The notes below the pieces were generated by a model. The model did no database searches, was not told the origin of the DNA, and was given only the letters and a program-made list of their open reading frames with translations. A DNA stretch of 5,200 bases from Thermoplasmatota archaeon (lineage in GTDB: Archaea; Thermoplasmatota; JAQUQK01), in assembly GCA_028716125.1 (NCBI GenBank), contig JAQUQK010000141.1, positions 1 to 5,200 of the forward strand, in the 5' to 3' direction. Of this stretch, positions 4,695-5,200 are shown piece after piece. The translations under genes and the position numbers were made by a program. Positions within the stretch are counted from its first letter, which is position 1; each line of letters starts with the position of its first letter.

Positions 4695-5200
4695 CTATTT
4701 CGAGCGTTTGCTTGTTTTCTTGCTGTTTTCGCCGATTCCCGCAAATGCGAACGCCGCAAAGCCGGAAACCATTATGAAAACGATAACCGTAAGAAAAGTG
4801 TACTTGACAAAGGGGCTAAGGTCGATTCCCGCAAATGCCGGCAGTCCCTCAAGCGCCGAAACTATGAACGTCGCAAGCACAACAGACGCAAGCCCCTTTG
4901 AATAGAACAGCCAGATGAACTTCTTTTCCCTGACAAGATTTTTGCTGCCGCTGACGCAAAGCTCCGTTGAAACGAAGCGGACAAGGAGCATTATCATTAT
5001 GAAAACGGCTCCAAGGAGCACGAAAATTGGATCAAGAAACATCGACGGCTCAAGCATGATGCCCAGCAGGACAAAGAAGAACGACCTTACGAAAAGAGAT
5101 ATTTCCGCATGGAATGGCCTTATGTATTCGTCAGTGCCGGACTGCAACTTGCTCCGCAGCATCCTGCCGAATTCCTTGCTGTTGCCAAGCACGATTCCGA
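4695..5200 (-). CDS. Cation/proton antiporter (NhaP/CPA type), C-terminal part
   Basis: The last 167 codons of a minus-strand gene are visible; its 5' end lies beyond the right edge. The first visible residues, GIVLGNS, are an internal motif of monovalent cation/proton antiporters, so the GTG near 5192 is not a true start. These proteins exchange Na+ or K+ for H+ across the cytoplasmic membrane. Following motifs are HAEISLFVRSFFFVLLGIML (fragment residues 30-49, with the conserved R38 before the FFF run), a hydrophobic helix at about 55-74 ending in LVRF, a SKGLASVVLA stretch similar to the family's PRGL..A segment, and a final helix ending near GFAAFAFAG. The protein then ends in a short basic tail (GENSKKTSKRSK) with no cytosolic RCK/TrkA-N domain. 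The stop is TAG. It leads a probable three-gene operon. The ion cannot be told from this part. Confidence 0.8.
   Translation of the reverse strand, partial: GIVLGNSKEFGRMLRSKLQSGTDEYIRPFHAEISLFVRSFFFVLLGIMLEPSMFLDPIFVLLGAVFIMIMLLVRFVSTELCVSGSKNLVREKKFIWLFYSKGLASVVLATFIVSALEGLPAFAGIDLSPFVKYTFLTVIVFIMVSGFAAFAFAGIGENSKKTSKRSK

Noticed and set aside
5190..5192. GTG as the start of a complete 165-residue gene at the right edge.
   Set aside because: The frame stays open to the window edge with antiporter-like residues (GIVLGNS), so this is an internal valine codon of a truncated gene.

Overview
The window most likely comes from an archaeon, probably of the euryarchaeal/Thermoplasmatota kind; I cannot place it more narrowly. 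The main evidence is the left-edge gene, an archaeal/eukaryotic-type pseudouridine synthase (Cbf5) rather than bacterial TruB. Supporting signs are TATA-like AT-rich boxes close to start codons, starts without a Shine-Dalgarno (SD) site next to starts with a GGTG site, and oligo-T tracts at gene ends.

Layout, left to right. (1) 1-352, minus strand: N-terminal 117 codons of cbf5, running off the left edge. (2) 353-635: divergent intergenic region with a TATA-like box for cbf5, TATA-like boxes for the plus-strand gene, and a pair of 12-nt direct repeats exactly 21 nt apart. (3) 636-1811, plus strand: a predicted lipoprotein of the inosine-uridine nucleoside hydrolase superfamily with an unusual active-site region. 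(4) 1812-1952: convergent terminator zone with an inverted pair of oligo-T tracts. (5) 1953-3540, minus strand: a two-gene operon, ribokinase-family sugar kinase then deoxyribose-phosphate aldolase (deoC), 4 nt apart. (6) 3541-3719: intergenic, holding the probable promoter of that operon. (7) 3720-5200, minus strand: C-terminal part of a cation/proton antiporter, a divergent membrane protein resembling CTP-dependent polyprenol (dolichol) kinases, and a 106-residue two-helix membrane protein with tandem pentapeptide repeats. These three are closely spaced and probably co-transcribed.

The genes in regions 3-5 form a plausible (deoxy)nucleoside scavenging module. A surface-anchored hydrolase would split nucleosides into base and free pentose, the kinase would phosphorylate the imported sugar, and DeoC would cleave deoxyribose 5-phosphate to glyceraldehyde 3-phosphate and acetaldehyde. 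The kinase lacks the asparagine equivalent to E. coli RbsK Asn14, a ribose-contacting position, so it may be a deoxyribokinase. No transporter gene is visible, so the link between hydrolase and kinase is inferred from position.

I see no tRNA, rRNA, CRISPR array, insertion sequence or other mobile element.
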